From Gammaproteobacteria bacterium (GTDB taxonomy: Bacteria; Pseudomonadota; Gammaproteobacteria; HK1), in NCBI GenBank assembly GCA_022826505.1, contig JAJDUQ010000132.1, forward strand, positions 1 through 46,435: 46,435 bases of DNA, given 5' to 3'. The translations under genes and the position numbers were made by a program. Shown here piece by piece: positions 16,821 through 25,987 of this stretch. Under the pieces are notes generated by a model. It searched no databases. It saw nothing but the letters and a program-made list of their open reading frames with translations, and was not told the origin of the DNA. The stretch's first letter is position 1. Each line of letters begins with the position of its first letter.

Positions 16821-17023
16821 GCCGGTCCGCTTTCGCGTCGCCCGGACCCCGGGTGCAATCGGGTCCGCGGCAAGGGAGCCGGATTGGCGCCGCACCCTCA
16901 CCGGCGGGACGGTTGCGCGAGAGCCGTTCCGTCCGCCCGTGGCGTGTGTCGAATTGCGGGTGTGCGGTTGATGGTCGAGGTGTCGCCCGCGTCCGTGCCG
17001 TCGTTCGGGGCGCCACCAGCCGT
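16821..17023. other. Convergent intergenic region
   Basis: The gap lies between the CBS gene and the 3' end of the minus-strand Na/Pi cotransporter. A short tandem direct repeat is visible at about 17007-17041, where GGGCGCCACCAGCC occurs twice; the second copy encodes the C-terminus of the cotransporter. Confidence 0.5.
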
Positions 17024-18808
17024 TCAGGGCGCCACCAGCCCGGCGAGACGGCGGCTGTGGCGATAGATGCGGGTGAGGTTCTCGATCAGCTCCATCTCTC
17101 TGGTATATGCCTGCATCCGGTTCGGCTCGTCCACGACGAGGCGATCCAGCGCGTGGCGGACCGTGCTCGTGGCCAGCTCCGCCATCTCCGGCTTCATTCT
17201 TCGCACCTGACGGGCAAGCTTCCTGTCCGCCTCGCGCATTGCTTCGGTGGACCTACGCAACGCATCTCCGACCTTTCTGTGGTAGTCGCGGATGATGTCC
17301 GCGGTGGCCGGGCTGACGGTGACTCCATCTTCGGCCAGCTTCTGTCCCAGACCGACCAGGTTGACCTCGATGAGATCGCCCATGTGCTCGATCTGGTTGG
17401 CCGCCTGTATCAGCCGGAGCAACGCATCCGATTCGTTGTGCGACAGCTCCCCGGCGCTGATCTGCGCCAGGTACTCCACGATGCGGGCGTGCAGCACGTC
17501 GACGTCGACATCCATCTCGGCGACTTCCTCCAGCCGGGCCGTGTCGTGGGCAAGAGTGGGCTCGAGGAATTCCTCGTACATGACACCGACCCGATCGCCG
17601 AGCCGACCGATCTCCAGTTGCGCTCGCTCGAGAGCCAGGGCCGGTGTATCCAGGAGCACGTCGTCCAGGTACTTCGGCTCGTACCGGGCGTCGATCTCCT
17701 CGGCTTCGGTCAGCGGCCGGTCGGGCACCACCCACTCGCAGAACCGGGCGAACACTCCGGCAAACGGCAGGAACAGGAACGCGATGCCGACGTTGAACAG
17801 GGTGTGGGCATTGGCCACCTGACGCGGAGTATCGGCAGCGAGCCGATCCATGCCGCTCAGGTGCTCGGCGGCCGGCGAGATGCCGCGCACGAGGTCGGCG
17901 AACGGCGGGATGAACCAGACGATCAGCAGCACCCCGACGATCTTGAAGGTGACGTGGGCGACCGCCACCCGGACCGCTTCACGCGGCTTGCCGATCGCGG
18001 CCAGTCCCGCCGTCGCGCAGGTGCCTATGTTCGCGCCCAAGGCAAGCGCGATGCCGCCCTCGAGGGAGATCAGCCCCTGCGATGCGAGCACGATGACGAT
18101 GCCCATGGTCGCGGAGGAGGACTGGACCAGAGCCGTGAACGCGGTCGAGACCAGGATGCCGATCAGCGGATTGGAGACGTTCTGCATGAGGTCGATGAAG
18201 GGCTGATAGCTCCTGAGCGGCTTCATCGCCCCGCTCATGACCGCCATTCCGAAGAAGATCAGGCCAAGCCCCATGATCAGGACGCCGTACTGCCTGATGT
18301 CCTCCTTCTTGCTCGTGAAGGTCATCAGGAATCCGGCCGCGACCAGCGCCAGCGCGTACTTCTTGATCGGGAAGGCGACGATCTGGGCGGTGATCGTGGT
18401 CCCGATGTCCGCGCCGAGAATGACGCCGATGGCCTGCGAGAGCGACATCAGGTTCGCGGTCACGAACCCCACCAGCATCACCGTGGTGACCGAGGACGAC
18501 TGGATGACGGAGGTCACCACGGCGCCCGTGACCAGGCCCATGACCCGGTTGGTCGTCAGCTTGCCCAGGATCTGGCGCATCTTCTCGCCGGCGACGAGCT
18601 TGAGCGCTTCTCCCATCTGGTCCATGCCGAACAGGAACAGCGCCAGCCCCCCGGCGAGCTGGATGAGCATCGCGGTCCAGTCGAGCCCCGAACCGTCGGC
18701 CGCGGCGACACCCGGCATCGCGAACATCCACAGCACGATGCCGAGTCCCATTCCGAACGCGACGCGCATACCCACCCGTTGGCAACGTTCAGCCGTGAAA
18801 TCGGTCAT
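17024..18808 (-). CDS. Na/Pi cotransporter family protein with PhoU-like tail
   Basis: A 594-residue inner-membrane protein of the NptA/PNaS type. Each half carries the diagnostic QSSS motif: TSVIQSSSVTTVMLVGF and ALVQSSSATMGIVIVLA; the hydrophobic part spans about residues 30-370. The C-terminal about 200 residues are helical and PhoU-like, with ANQIEHMGDLIEVNLV and DYHRKVGDALRRSTEAM. Such proteins use a sodium gradient to move phosphate, with the tail probably sensing status. I chose the ATG at 18808; the frame extends to 18928 with 40 basic residues that look non-genuine. With the PstB-like and Ppx-like genes nearby it supports a phosphate theme. Confidence 0.9.
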   Translation of the reverse strand: MTDFTAERCQRVGMRVAFGMGLGIVLWMFAMPGVAAADGSGLDWTAMLIQLAGGLALFLFGMDQMGEALKLVAGEKMRQILGKLTTNRVMGLVTGAVVTSVIQSSSVTTVMLVGFVTANLMSLSQAIGVILGADIGTTITAQIVAFPIKKYALALVAAGFLMTFTSKKEDIRQYGVLIMGLGLIFFGMAVMSGAMKPLRSYQPFIDLMQNVSNPLIGILVSTAFTALVQSSSATMGIVIVLASQGLISLEGGIALALGANIGTCATAGLAAIGKPREAVRVAVAHVTFKIVGVLLIVWFIPPFADLVRGISPAAEHLSGMDRLAADTPRQVANAHTLFNVGIAFLFLPFAGVFARFCEWVVPDRPLTEAEEIDARYEPKYLDDVLLDTPALALERAQLEIGRLGDRVGVMYEEFLEPTLAHDTARLEEVAEMDVDVDVLHARIVEYLAQISAGELSHNESDALLRLIQAANQIEHMGDLIEVNLVGLGQKLAEDGVTVSPATADIIRDYHRKVGDALRRSTEAMREADRKLARQVRRMKPEMAELATSTVRHALDRLVVDEPNRMQAYTREMELIENLTRIYRHSRRLAGLVAP

Positions 18809-18959
18809 CGCTGCACGCCCCGAGTCCGCATTGTTCGTACCGGCGCTCGACCGCAGGGCGCCGCTGCGAGTGGCGGTCCGATCCCCGCGACATCGCTCGA
18901 ACGCCGCTACATCCCGTGTCGGACGCACGAATCGAAATGGCCGATGCCGGTGGCCTGGC

Positions 18960-19496
18960 TCATTCGCTCTTCTTCGTGGCCGGCGACTTCACGATGACGA
19001 CGGGAATGGACGCCAACTGGACGACCTGCTCGGCCTTCGAGCCCATCAGCAGGTGCTTGATACCAGTCTGGCCGCGGCTGCCCATCACAATCATCCGCGC
19101 ATCCCATTTCTCGGAGAATTCCAGAATGCGCCGAACCGGGATTCCCTTTGCCAGCTTTCGCCTCACGAGAAGTTCGTCCGTCGACTTCAGAGCGGGAATC
19201 TCGTTGCTGCACTCTTCGATGTACTCGTCGAAGAGCTGCTCCGCCGCCTCCGTCAGTGGCACTATGAGCTTCTTCTTCTTGTTGTAGTAGCCCGGTGTTT
19301 CCGCAGGATCGTGAACGACATGAAGGATCGCCGCCGGCGCCTTTCTGAGAGCCGCCTCTTCCAGTCCCCATTCGAGGGCCGCCTTCGAGTCGTCGGAGAA
19401 GTCGATGGCGATGATGATGGGACGGCCGGGATCGTGCCCTGGCGCGACTACGGACTCTTCGGATTTGTTCTTGCGGGACACACCGAGAGGTTCCAT
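18960..19496 (-). CDS. Universal stress protein, UspA family
   Basis: A 178-residue single-domain USP. The N-terminal strand and loop are PIIIAIDFSDDSKAALEWGL. The ATP-binding signature is intact in MGSRGQTGIKHLLMGSKAEQVVQ (G-x2-G-x9-G-S), followed by the final strand IPVVIVKS. An insert of about 20 residues with a Lys run (NKKKKLIVPL) makes it longer than the 140-residue norm. It is on the same strand as the flanking transporter and CorC genes, but gaps of 150 and 250 bases suggest separate promoters. Confidence 0.92.
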   Translation of the reverse strand: MEPLGVSRKNKSEESVVAPGHDPGRPIIIAIDFSDDSKAALEWGLEEAALRKAPAAILHVVHDPAETPGYYNKKKKLIVPLTEAAEQLFDEYIEECSNEIPALKSTDELLVRRKLAKGIPVRRILEFSEKWDARMIVMGSRGQTGIKHLLMGSKAEQVVQLASIPVVIVKSPATKKSE

Positions 19497-19747
19497 GGGC
19501 GGGGCTCCATTGTATTCGAATTGGTTCCCGCACCCATAGCGCGAAATTCTTGCAGGATGGTGACAGCTCGGCGCGCTGGCGGATCAGGCGCTCGCGCCGG
19601 TGTCGGTCCGATTGCAATCAGTGTGGCTGAATCAGCAGGTCGTCGAAGACGTCACGCGGAAGCGCACCGAGCCTTCCGCCAGCCGATCGGTCGGGCGGAG
19701 CAGGGTGCGGCGGAAGACGTCTTCGCGGTCGACGTCAGGACGCCGCG

Positions 19748-21052
19748 TCAGCGTCCTTCCTCGTTGCCGCTCGCCCGTGCCGGTGCAACCGCTCCCACCG
19801 GCTCGACACGCAGCTTGAGAACGGTTCGCTCCGATGCCTCCTCCACGGTGAAGCGATACCCCGACTCCTCGATGCTCTCCCCTCGCATCGGAATGCGGCG
19901 AAGCCTCGTCATGACGAGTCCGCCGATGGTGTGCGATTCCTTCATCGAAAGATTGATCTCCAGCGCGTCGTTGACCTCCGAGACGGCCAAGCGCGAATCC
20001 ATCAGGTAGACCTCTTCGTCGAGCATCTCGTAGACGCGCCGGCGCCGGGGAAGGTACTCGTCGAAGTCGTAGCCCACGTCGATCTCGCCGACGACCTCTT
20101 CCAGCACGTCCTCCATCGTGATCATCCCCACCGTGGAACCGAACTCGTCGACCACGATCGCCATGTGATCGTTGCGGGTGCGCAGCACCGGGAGCAGCTC
20201 GTCGATGGTCTGATGGGCGGAGACGTAGTGGGCAGGATGCGTGAAGTCGTCGATCGGACGCTCCGCGAGTCCGGGATCGATCAGGTCCCAAGTGGTCAGA
20301 GTGACGATGCCGACGACGTTGCTGATGTTCCCCCGGTACAGCGGAAGCCGGTTGAATCCGTGCCGGCGAACGAGCTCGATCGCATTCGCGGTCCTGGTGC
20401 GCTCGTTGATGGCGGTGATTTCGGCCACCGGAATCATCGCCTCGCCCACCGTGGTCTCGGCGAAGCGGATGACTCGGCGGATCCGGCTCCGGTCGAAGGC
20501 GCTCACCGTCGAGGTGCGCTCGGCCATGTCGGCGACGGAGCGGATAAGCTCCCGGGTCATGAACGGCGTGTGGCCCGCCGGGCGCACGCCCACCACGCGG
20601 GCGGCGAGCCGGGCGGCGCGCGAGAAGATGAACACGATCGGGTAGAACAGCGCCGAGAACCCCCGTAGCGGGTACACCACGATGAGGGCGATGTCGTCGG
20701 ATTTCTGCTGGTAGACGCTCTTCGGCACGATCTCCCCGAAAATCAGGAACAACGGCGTGAACACGAGGAAGGCGAGGAGGTCGCCGCGCTCGCCGAAGTG
20801 GCGGATCATGAGCAGGGTGCCGATGGTGGTGAGGATCACGGTGGAGATGTTGGTGCCGACCAGCGTCGTGCCGAGCAGCACCTCGGGGCGCTGGAACAGG
20901 CGCAGAACGAGCTTCGCCCCCCGGTGTCCCTGGTTCGCCCGCGCGTTCAGCTTGATCTTGTCCGCGTTGACGAGCGCGATTTCCGAACCGGAGAAGAAAC
21001 CCTTGAGAAGGAGCAGGACCAGCATGCTCACCAGAATCCAGAAGAGTTCCAT
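19748..21052 (-). CDS. CNNM/CorC-family transporter-associated protein (HlyC/CorC), first copy
   Basis: A 434-residue membrane protein with the CorC/HCC architecture. Residues about 1-190 are a CNNM (DUF21) transmembrane domain with GFFSGSEIALVNADKIKLN and FLIFGEIVPKSVYQQ; about 200-330 a CBS pair with IPVAEITAINERTRT and MAIVVDEFGSTVGMITMEDV; about 345-420 a CorC_HlyC ligand domain. Family members handle magnesium, cobalt or other ions. It begins 18 bases after the stop of the next gene upstream and is probably co-transcribed with that second copy. Specificity cannot be assigned. Confidence 0.9.
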   Translation of the reverse strand: MELFWILVSMLVLLLLKGFFSGSEIALVNADKIKLNARANQGHRGAKLVLRLFQRPEVLLGTTLVGTNISTVILTTIGTLLMIRHFGERGDLLAFLVFTPLFLIFGEIVPKSVYQQKSDDIALIVVYPLRGFSALFYPIVFIFSRAARLAARVVGVRPAGHTPFMTRELIRSVADMAERTSTVSAFDRSRIRRVIRFAETTVGEAMIPVAEITAINERTRTANAIELVRRHGFNRLPLYRGNISNVVGIVTLTTWDLIDPGLAERPIDDFTHPAHYVSAHQTIDELLPVLRTRNDHMAIVVDEFGSTVGMITMEDVLEEVVGEIDVGYDFDEYLPRRRRVYEMLDEEVYLMDSRLAVSEVNDALEINLSMKESHTIGGLVMTRLRRIPMRGESIEESGYRFTVEEASERTVLKLRVEPVGAVAPARASGNEEGR

Positions 21053-21070
21053 GGCGTCTCGTCCCCTCGT

Positions 21071-22666
21071 TCAGTCGGCGGCGGACCGTTGTCGGCCGGG
21101 TGTGCCGGGACCGGTGGTCGGTCCCTCGCTCTCGGTCTGTCCGACGGGCGACGCGAGTTCGGCGTTGGCGTCTCTCGCCGACGATGCCATCGTCTTCTCC
21201 GCCCGCAGTCCCACTGTCCCGTCCGCCGAAGGTCGCTCCTCGGCCGCAGGCTCAGGTTGCGGTTGCGCCGGCAAGCCGGCCGCGACGTTCTCGGTCTCCG
21301 ACTCTTCGTCCTCCCGCTCCAACGCCACCTGTCCACGAGCGACCCGGACCCGGGCGATTCGGTGCGCCTCCATCTCCAGCACGGTGATTCGGACCCCTTC
21401 CACCGTCACGTCGTCGCCCACCCTCGGCAGGCGATCGAGGTGGCGGAACGCCACACCCCCGATCGTGGTCATCCGCGGGTCCTCGATCCCGAAGTTCGAG
21501 AGGTTGTTGAAGTCCGTGAGCTTCATCTCGCCCGGGACCTCGTAGACGTCCTCGTCGCGCTCCTCGTAGTGCTCCTGCCCGTGGATCTCGCCCGAAATCT
21601 GCCCGAAGATGAAGGTGAGCACATCCTTCATGGTGACGAACCCTTCCACGCCGCCGAACTCGTTGAGTACCGCCGCCGCGCGCGCCTGATTGGCCTGGAA
21701 GAAGTCGAACATCTCGTCGACATTCTTGGTCAGGGGGACGACGACGGGCGGGCGCAGAAGGTCGTCGAGGGTGATGGAGGAGAGGTCGGCTTCGTCGAAT
21801 ACCGTTCGCACGATGTCCTCCGCGTGCATGAATCCCACCAGCTTGTCGCGCGAACCGCGGTAGACCGGTACCCGCGGGTGCCGATAGCGACGGAACAGGT
21901 CGAGCGCGTGATCGAGGTCGAGAGACGCCTCGATGAAGTTCGTGCGGGTGCGGGGCGTCATGATCTCGACGATCTCGGTGTCGCCCGCCTCCAGCAGGTT
22001 GTAGATGAGTGCGCGTTCGGTCGCGTTGAGCTCCCCCTCCTCGGCGCTCGTGTCGACCAGGGTTCGGAATTCGTCGACGTGCAGAATGTTCTCCGCCGCT
22101 TTCTCTTCGCCGACGATGCGCGTCGTGAGTCGATCGGAGGCGCCGCGAATCGCCCACACCAGAGGGGTCACGAGCCGCACCCACAAGGTCATCGGGGCGG
22201 CCACGATGCGCGTGGATACCGTCACCGGAGACGAGACCGCGATCGTCTTCGGCGTCACCTCCCCGAGCAGCAGCAGCAGGGGGATCATCACGAGCACGGT
22301 GACGATTCCCGCGCGCTCCGGACCGTAGAACACCACCAGGAGCCCCGCCATGTTGGCGGCGGATGCGATGTTGACGAGTTCATTGCCGCACAGAATGGAG
22401 ATGATGAGGCGCCGCGGGTGGTCGAGCAGTTCGTGCAATGCGTCGGAGTGTCGATTGCGCTCCCTTCGCAGCTTCTGCAGGTCGAGACGAGAAAGCGAGA
22501 ACAGCGCGGTTTCGGATCCGGAGAAGTAGGCCGAACCGAGCAGGAGCAGCACCTGAAGCACGAGGCGCACGACGATGTCGGGATCGCCGATGCGGGACAG
22601 ATCCGGGGTCAGGAACGCGCTCAGCGTCTCGGTGGAGCTCGCGAGTTCCCGAAGCATCCAGTCCAC
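21071..22666 (-). CDS. CNNM/CorC-family transporter-associated protein, second copy
   Basis: A 531-residue paralog of its downstream neighbour. A short N-terminal extension precedes the CNNM domain (LLLGSAYFSGSETALFSLSRL; LLLLLGEVTPKTIAV), followed by a CBS pair (EIMTPRTRTNFIEASLDL; AAAVLNEFGGVEGFVTMKDV) and a CorC_HlyC domain ending near RVARGQVALERE. The last about 80 residues are a low-complexity, Ala/Pro/Glu-rich tail absent from the first copy. The start is GTG behind GGAGG at 7 bases. Tandem unequal CorC paralogs suggest a heteromer or sub-functionalised pair (inference). Confidence 0.9.
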   Translation of the reverse strand: MDWMLRELASSTETLSAFLTPDLSRIGDPDIVVRLVLQVLLLLGSAYFSGSETALFSLSRLDLQKLRRERNRHSDALHELLDHPRRLIISILCGNELVNIASAANMAGLLVVFYGPERAGIVTVLVMIPLLLLLGEVTPKTIAVSSPVTVSTRIVAAPMTLWVRLVTPLVWAIRGASDRLTTRIVGEEKAAENILHVDEFRTLVDTSAEEGELNATERALIYNLLEAGDTEIVEIMTPRTRTNFIEASLDLDHALDLFRRYRHPRVPVYRGSRDKLVGFMHAEDIVRTVFDEADLSSITLDDLLRPPVVVPLTKNVDEMFDFFQANQARAAAVLNEFGGVEGFVTMKDVLTFIFGQISGEIHGQEHYEERDEDVYEVPGEMKLTDFNNLSNFGIEDPRMTTIGGVAFRHLDRLPRVGDDVTVEGVRITVLEMEAHRIARVRVARGQVALEREDEESETENVAAGLPAQPQPEPAAEERPSADGTVGLRAEKTMASSARDANAELASPVGQTESEGPTTGPGTPGRQRSAAD

Positions 22667-22972
22667 GGCGCTACCTCCGTCCGTGCTCGACAGCCGCGTC
22701 CGGTATCCCGACGCGATGCGCCATGCCGGCGCGGCCTCCGAGACCGGCGACCGACAGCCCGAATCCGGAGGCCGGGCGGCGACGCTCGAACGTTGTCAGT
22801 CCGATTGCGCGATTGCGCATCTCGCGCACGTCCGAGGGCTGAGGCGGGTCGGAAAGCGGTTCGGCGTCGCTGGACCGTCGGCCCCGACAACGGGCTTGTC
22901 CCGGCGATCGGATGCCTGTCCGGGAGTGGCGCCATGTCATCGCGACCTCGGGCGCAACGGTGTTTCTCGTGC
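22667..22972. other. Intergenic region with no recognised gene
   Basis: It lies between two minus-strand genes and should hold the promoter of the CorC pair. Short open frames on both strands look like chance. No repeats or RNA were recognised. Confidence 0.4.
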
Positions 22973-23371
22973 CTATTTTCGTCTGTTTTTTCCTTTCCTG
23001 CGCCCCTTGTTCACCTTGTCCTCTTTCTTCTTCTTTTTCTTCTCTTTTTTCCTCGTCTTCTTCTGCTTCTCCCGCCGTTTGCCGTCCTTCTTCTTGTCTT
23101 TCCGGTCTTTCTTTCCCTCCTTGTCCTTTCGTGGCTTCGCCCTGTGGTCGGTCCGCACCGGGGCCGCGCCCGCCTCCCGTGCGTCAGCGGCTTCCGGCAG
23201 CAATCGCATTGCGGACTGCCTGAGCGCGACAGCTCGGTCCGCACCGATTCCCGGAACCGCGACGAGCTGTTCGATCGACGCTCGCGCAACCGCCTCGACC
23301 GAGACGATACCGTGTGCCTCCAATCGCTGCGCGGTCGTGTCACCTATCCCGGAGATGTCTGTGATGTTCAT
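22973..23371 (-). CDS. Helix-hairpin-helix protein with histone-like lysine-rich tail
   Basis: A 132-residue protein in two parts. Residues about 1-60 form a pair of helix-hairpin-helix motifs (ISGIGDTTAQRLEAHGI and VPGIGADRAVALRQSAMR), the non-specific DNA-binding fold also seen in RNA polymerase alpha and repair enzymes. After a short Ala-rich linker, residues about 75-132 are almost wholly Lys, Arg, Asp, Glu and Gly, with long Lys/Arg runs, like eukaryotic H1 tails and bacterial AlgP/HctB-type proteins. The ATG follows AGGAGG. It probably acts as a nucleoid or RNA-binding protein; this is inferred from composition. The DNA of the tail is a homopurine/homopyrimidine tract. Confidence 0.8.
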   Translation of the reverse strand: MNITDISGIGDTTAQRLEAHGIVSVEAVARASIEQLVAVPGIGADRAVALRQSAMRLLPEAADAREAGAAPVRTDHRAKPRKDKEGKKDRKDKKKDGKRREKQKKTRKKEKKKKKKEDKVNKGRRKGKNRRK

Positions 23372-23846
23372 TCGTGTTCGCCTCCTGCGTGGTGCGTCCG
23401 CACACTACACCTCGGGCGCAGCAGGGAACGCCTCGGACACACGGACATGGCAAACCCGGTGACCGACGGGCTCCGATGTTTGGCGGCAGGTTAGCGGGGG
23501 AGCCCGGGGCGGTGTAGTAGTGATTGCCGCAGGTGTCGAGCATCGTGCGGAGCGCGCCGATACTGTCGGAGGCGCACACCATCGCGACGGATCGTCACCG
23601 GGAATCGTCGAATTCCGAGGGAATCCTGGTGCGGACTCCCGTTCCTCGTCGTGCGCCGCCGTCCCGTCCACGCATTCCAGCCGGTTCGAGGCGAGCGGGT
23701 CGCGACCTCGATCGACGCCGGGTTCGCCGTGACCGAACCGGGGTGCATTCGGCCATGGGAGCCTCGATGTCGGCGGCGGGTGTCGATCTTCGATACAGTT
23801 ACGTGCATCTGCTTGCCGCCATTCCAGTGGACGAGGACCGGAAACA
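23372..23846. other. Divergent intergenic region
   Basis: It separates the minus-strand helix-hairpin-helix gene from the plus-strand isomerase and should contain both promoters. A minus-strand frame from 23582 starts MVCASDSIGALRTMLDTCG with coding-like codons, but it overlaps the next gene in another frame and loses plausibility after about 40 residues. It could be a decayed small gene. Nothing else is recognised. Confidence 0.4.
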
Positions 23847-24449
23847 ATGTCCGCCCCCATCGAGTTCTACTTCGACTTCTCATCCCCGTACGGCTATCTC
23901 GCGAGTGAGTGCATCGACGACATGGCGGATCGACATGACCGCGACGTGATTTGGCGCCCGTTCCTCATGGGCGTGGCGATGAAGGTCACGGGCTCTTCCC
24001 CGGTGGTGAACCGACCGATGTTGGGCGAGTACAGCAGGCGGGACATGGTCCGCAGCGCACGGCGTCACAAGGTGCCGTTCCAGTTTCCCGACCCTTTCCC
24101 GATCGCGACCGTCGCGGCCTGCCGCGCCGTGTACTGGATGGAGCGAACCGACGCCGACGGGGCGAGACCCTTGGCGAAGGCACTCTATCGCGCCTACTTC
24201 GCCGACGGCCGGAACATCTCCGAGGCCGAGGTGGTCGCGGACGTCGCTGCCGAGTCCGGCGCCGACCGCGCCGCACTTCTTGCCGGCGTTCAGGAGCCCG
24301 CAATCAAGGACCGCTTGAAGGAGGTGACGAACGACGCGATCGAGCGCGGAATTTTCGGCTCGCCGTTCTTCATTGTCGACGGCGAGCCGTTCTGGGGCCA
24401 CGATCGGATGGACGAGGTCGACCGCTGGCTCGAGACCGGCGGCTGGTGA
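23847..24449 (+). CDS. 2-hydroxychromene-2-carboxylate isomerase-like (DsbA/GST-kappa fold)
   Basis: A 200-residue protein of the NahD group. It opens with IEFYFDFSSPYGYLAS, where the DFSSP serine replaces the catalytic cysteine of DsbA and contacts glutathione in NahD. The helical insert and the closing FGSPFFIVDGEPFWGHDRMDEVDRWL are typical. NahD isomerises hydroxychromene carboxylate in naphthalene breakdown, but most family members are of unknown substrate. The ATG has GAGGA about 10 bases upstream. It stands alone upstream of the TRAP operon with a 378-base gap. Confidence 0.88.
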   Translation: MSAPIEFYFDFSSPYGYLASECIDDMADRHDRDVIWRPFLMGVAMKVTGSSPVVNRPMLGEYSRRDMVRSARRHKVPFQFPDPFPIATVAACRAVYWMERTDADGARPLAKALYRAYFADGRNISEAEVVADVAAESGADRAALLAGVQEPAIKDRLKEVTNDAIERGIFGSPFFIVDGEPFWGHDRMDEVDRWLETGGW

Positions 24450-24827
24450 TGTTTCCGGCGCGTCCACTGTGCGGGAGAGCCGCAGCAGTCGTCCACCGGC
24501 AGATTGGGTGGGCCGAAGGAAACTGTCCCCCGATACCGAACCGGCTTCGTCGGATGCCGTGCGGTCTTCGCGGCGGAGCCCGTCCGAGCCGAGAGGCTGG
24601 TGTTTCAGAGGCTTCGAGCCGGTAAACGGTACACGATTGGCCGGAATTTCATGGCACTTATGCCCAAACAATTCTGATAGAGTCCGATGCCGTGCGTCAT
24701 CAGTGCAATGGCCGCCTCGACGAGAGGCGCCCTGGACACGTGGCACGCATTGACCGCCTACCGAGCTCTCCGGTAAGAAGGGGAAGACGCTTGCAGGCAA
24801 TAGCACTTTGAAGAGTAAGGAGGAATC
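24450..24827. promoter_or_regulatory. Upstream region of the TRAP operon
   Basis: No gene is seen. The right half (about 24620-24700) is more AT-rich than the surroundings and probably holds the TRAP promoter; TGATAG at about 24676 is a possible -10 box, without a clear -35. A strong AAGGAGGAATC ribosome site ends the region. Confidence 0.4.
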
Positions 24828-25904
24828 ATGTTCAAAGATCACACACGTTCCATCGTGGCGGCAGGCCTCGCCGGCTCCGTCGCCCTGGTTGCCGCACTCG
24901 ATGCGGGTGCGCAGGAGCGCGTTCGCTGGAAGATGTCGAGCGCCTTCGGCTCCCAGGTCCCCGTGCTCGGAACCACCGGTGTGGCGTTCTCCGAGCGCAT
25001 ATCGCAGATGTCGGGAGGCAACTTCCAGATCAAGTTCCACGAGCCGGGCGCGCTGGTGCCGGGCGCCAAGGAGTTCGAGCCGGTCGGAAAGGGCGCGGTC
25101 GACGCGGGCTGGACGACCCCCGGCTACCACACCCACGTGTTCGGCGGTGCGGTCGCGTTCTTCACCGCGGTGCCGTTCGGACCCTCCCTCGGCGAGTTTC
25201 AGGCCTGGAAGCGGTTCGGTGGCGGCGACGAGTTGCGCGAGGAGCTCTACAACGCGCACGGCGTGACCTCGGTCGACAGCTTCTGCATCGGTCCGGAGAC
25301 CTCCGGCTGGTTCCGCGAGGAAGTCACCAACCCGACCGAGTACTTCAAGGGCCTCAAGATGCGGTTCTTCGGCCTCGGCGCGAAGGTCATGCAGAAGATG
25401 GGCGCTTCCACCCAGTTGCTCGCCGGCGCGGACATCTTCCCGGCCCTGGAGAAGGGCGTCATCGACGCGACCGAGTTCTCGATGCCGATTACCGACATCA
25501 AGTACGGATTCCACCAGGTCGCCTCCTACAACTACTTCCCCGGCTGGCATCAGCAGATCTCCTGCAGTGAGCTGATCATGAACAAGGAGAAGCACGACGC
25601 GCTGCCCGATGCGTACAAGGCGATGATCCAGGCCGCGGCGGCCGAGCAGGTGGTAGTCGGCTACGCGGAGACCGAGGCGACGAATCCCCTGGCGATGATC
25701 GAGATGGGCGAGAAGCACGGCGTCCACGTCAAGCGCTGGGACGACGAGACCCTGGCAATTCTGGAGCGTGCGTGGCTCGAGGTCATCGCGGAGGAGTCCG
25801 CCGCCGACCCGGTCTTCAAGAAGATCGCGGACAGCTATCTCGCCTTCCGCGAGACCTACCGGATCTGGGGCGACGCCCAGTCGCTCGACGGCACCTACCA
25901 GTAG
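24828..25904 (+). CDS. TRAP transporter substrate-binding protein (DctP family, TakP/FcbT1-like)
   Basis: A 358-residue periplasmic binding protein. Residues 1-27 are a Sec signal peptide ending about DAGAQ. The mature domain carries family segments: ALVPGAKEFEPVGKGAVDAGW, the ligand-contacting PETSGWFREEV, GLKMRFFGLGAKVMQKMG and GVIDATEFSMPITD, then YNYFPGWHQQ. These place it in the COG4663-like subgroup that binds 2-oxo acids, lactate or chloroaromatic acids. It starts ATG behind a very strong AGGAGG. It is the first gene of a P-M-Q operon; a hairpin after it likely favours its expression over the membrane subunits. Confidence 0.92.
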   Translation: MFKDHTRSIVAAGLAGSVALVAALDAGAQERVRWKMSSAFGSQVPVLGTTGVAFSERISQMSGGNFQIKFHEPGALVPGAKEFEPVGKGAVDAGWTTPGYHTHVFGGAVAFFTAVPFGPSLGEFQAWKRFGGGDELREELYNAHGVTSVDSFCIGPETSGWFREEVTNPTEYFKGLKMRFFGLGAKVMQKMGASTQLLAGADIFPALEKGVIDATEFSMPITDIKYGFHQVASYNYFPGWHQQISCSELIMNKEKHDALPDAYKAMIQAAAAEQVVVGYAETEATNPLAMIEMGEKHGVHVKRWDDETLAILERAWLEVIAEESAADPVFKKIADSYLAFRETYRIWGDAQSLDGTYQ

Positions 25905-25925
25905 CGAATTCGTTCGCTCTTCCGT

Positions 25926-25952
25926 CCCTGGAGCCCGTCCCGGGCTCCAGGG
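25926..25952 (+). terminator. Strong hairpin between TRAP binding-protein and permease genes
   Basis: CCCTGGAGCCCG (25926-25937) and CGGGCTCCAGGG (25941-25952) form a perfect 12-bp stem with a 3-base loop, 21 bases after the binding-protein stop. No T-run follows, so it is more likely an mRNA-stabilising or partially terminating structure than a full terminator. Such elements commonly raise the ratio of binding protein to permease. Confidence 0.7.
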
Positions 25953-25987
25953 GTTACGGTTCCGACTGACCGCAGGCCGGGCACACC

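Noticed and set aside
16853-18997. Plus-strand open frame of 714 codons
   Set aside because: Reverse complement of the Na/Pi cotransporter gene; no ribosome site, low-complexity His/Arg/Asp composition.
20798-23494. Plus-strand open frame of about 898 codons
   Set aside because: It is antisense to the two CorC genes and the helix-hairpin-helix gene, which have clear domains. Composition is typical of a shadow frame.
24640-24670. Sigma-54 promoter before the TRAP operon
   Set aside because: TGGCAC is present, but the GG to GC spacing is 7 bases rather than the required 10.
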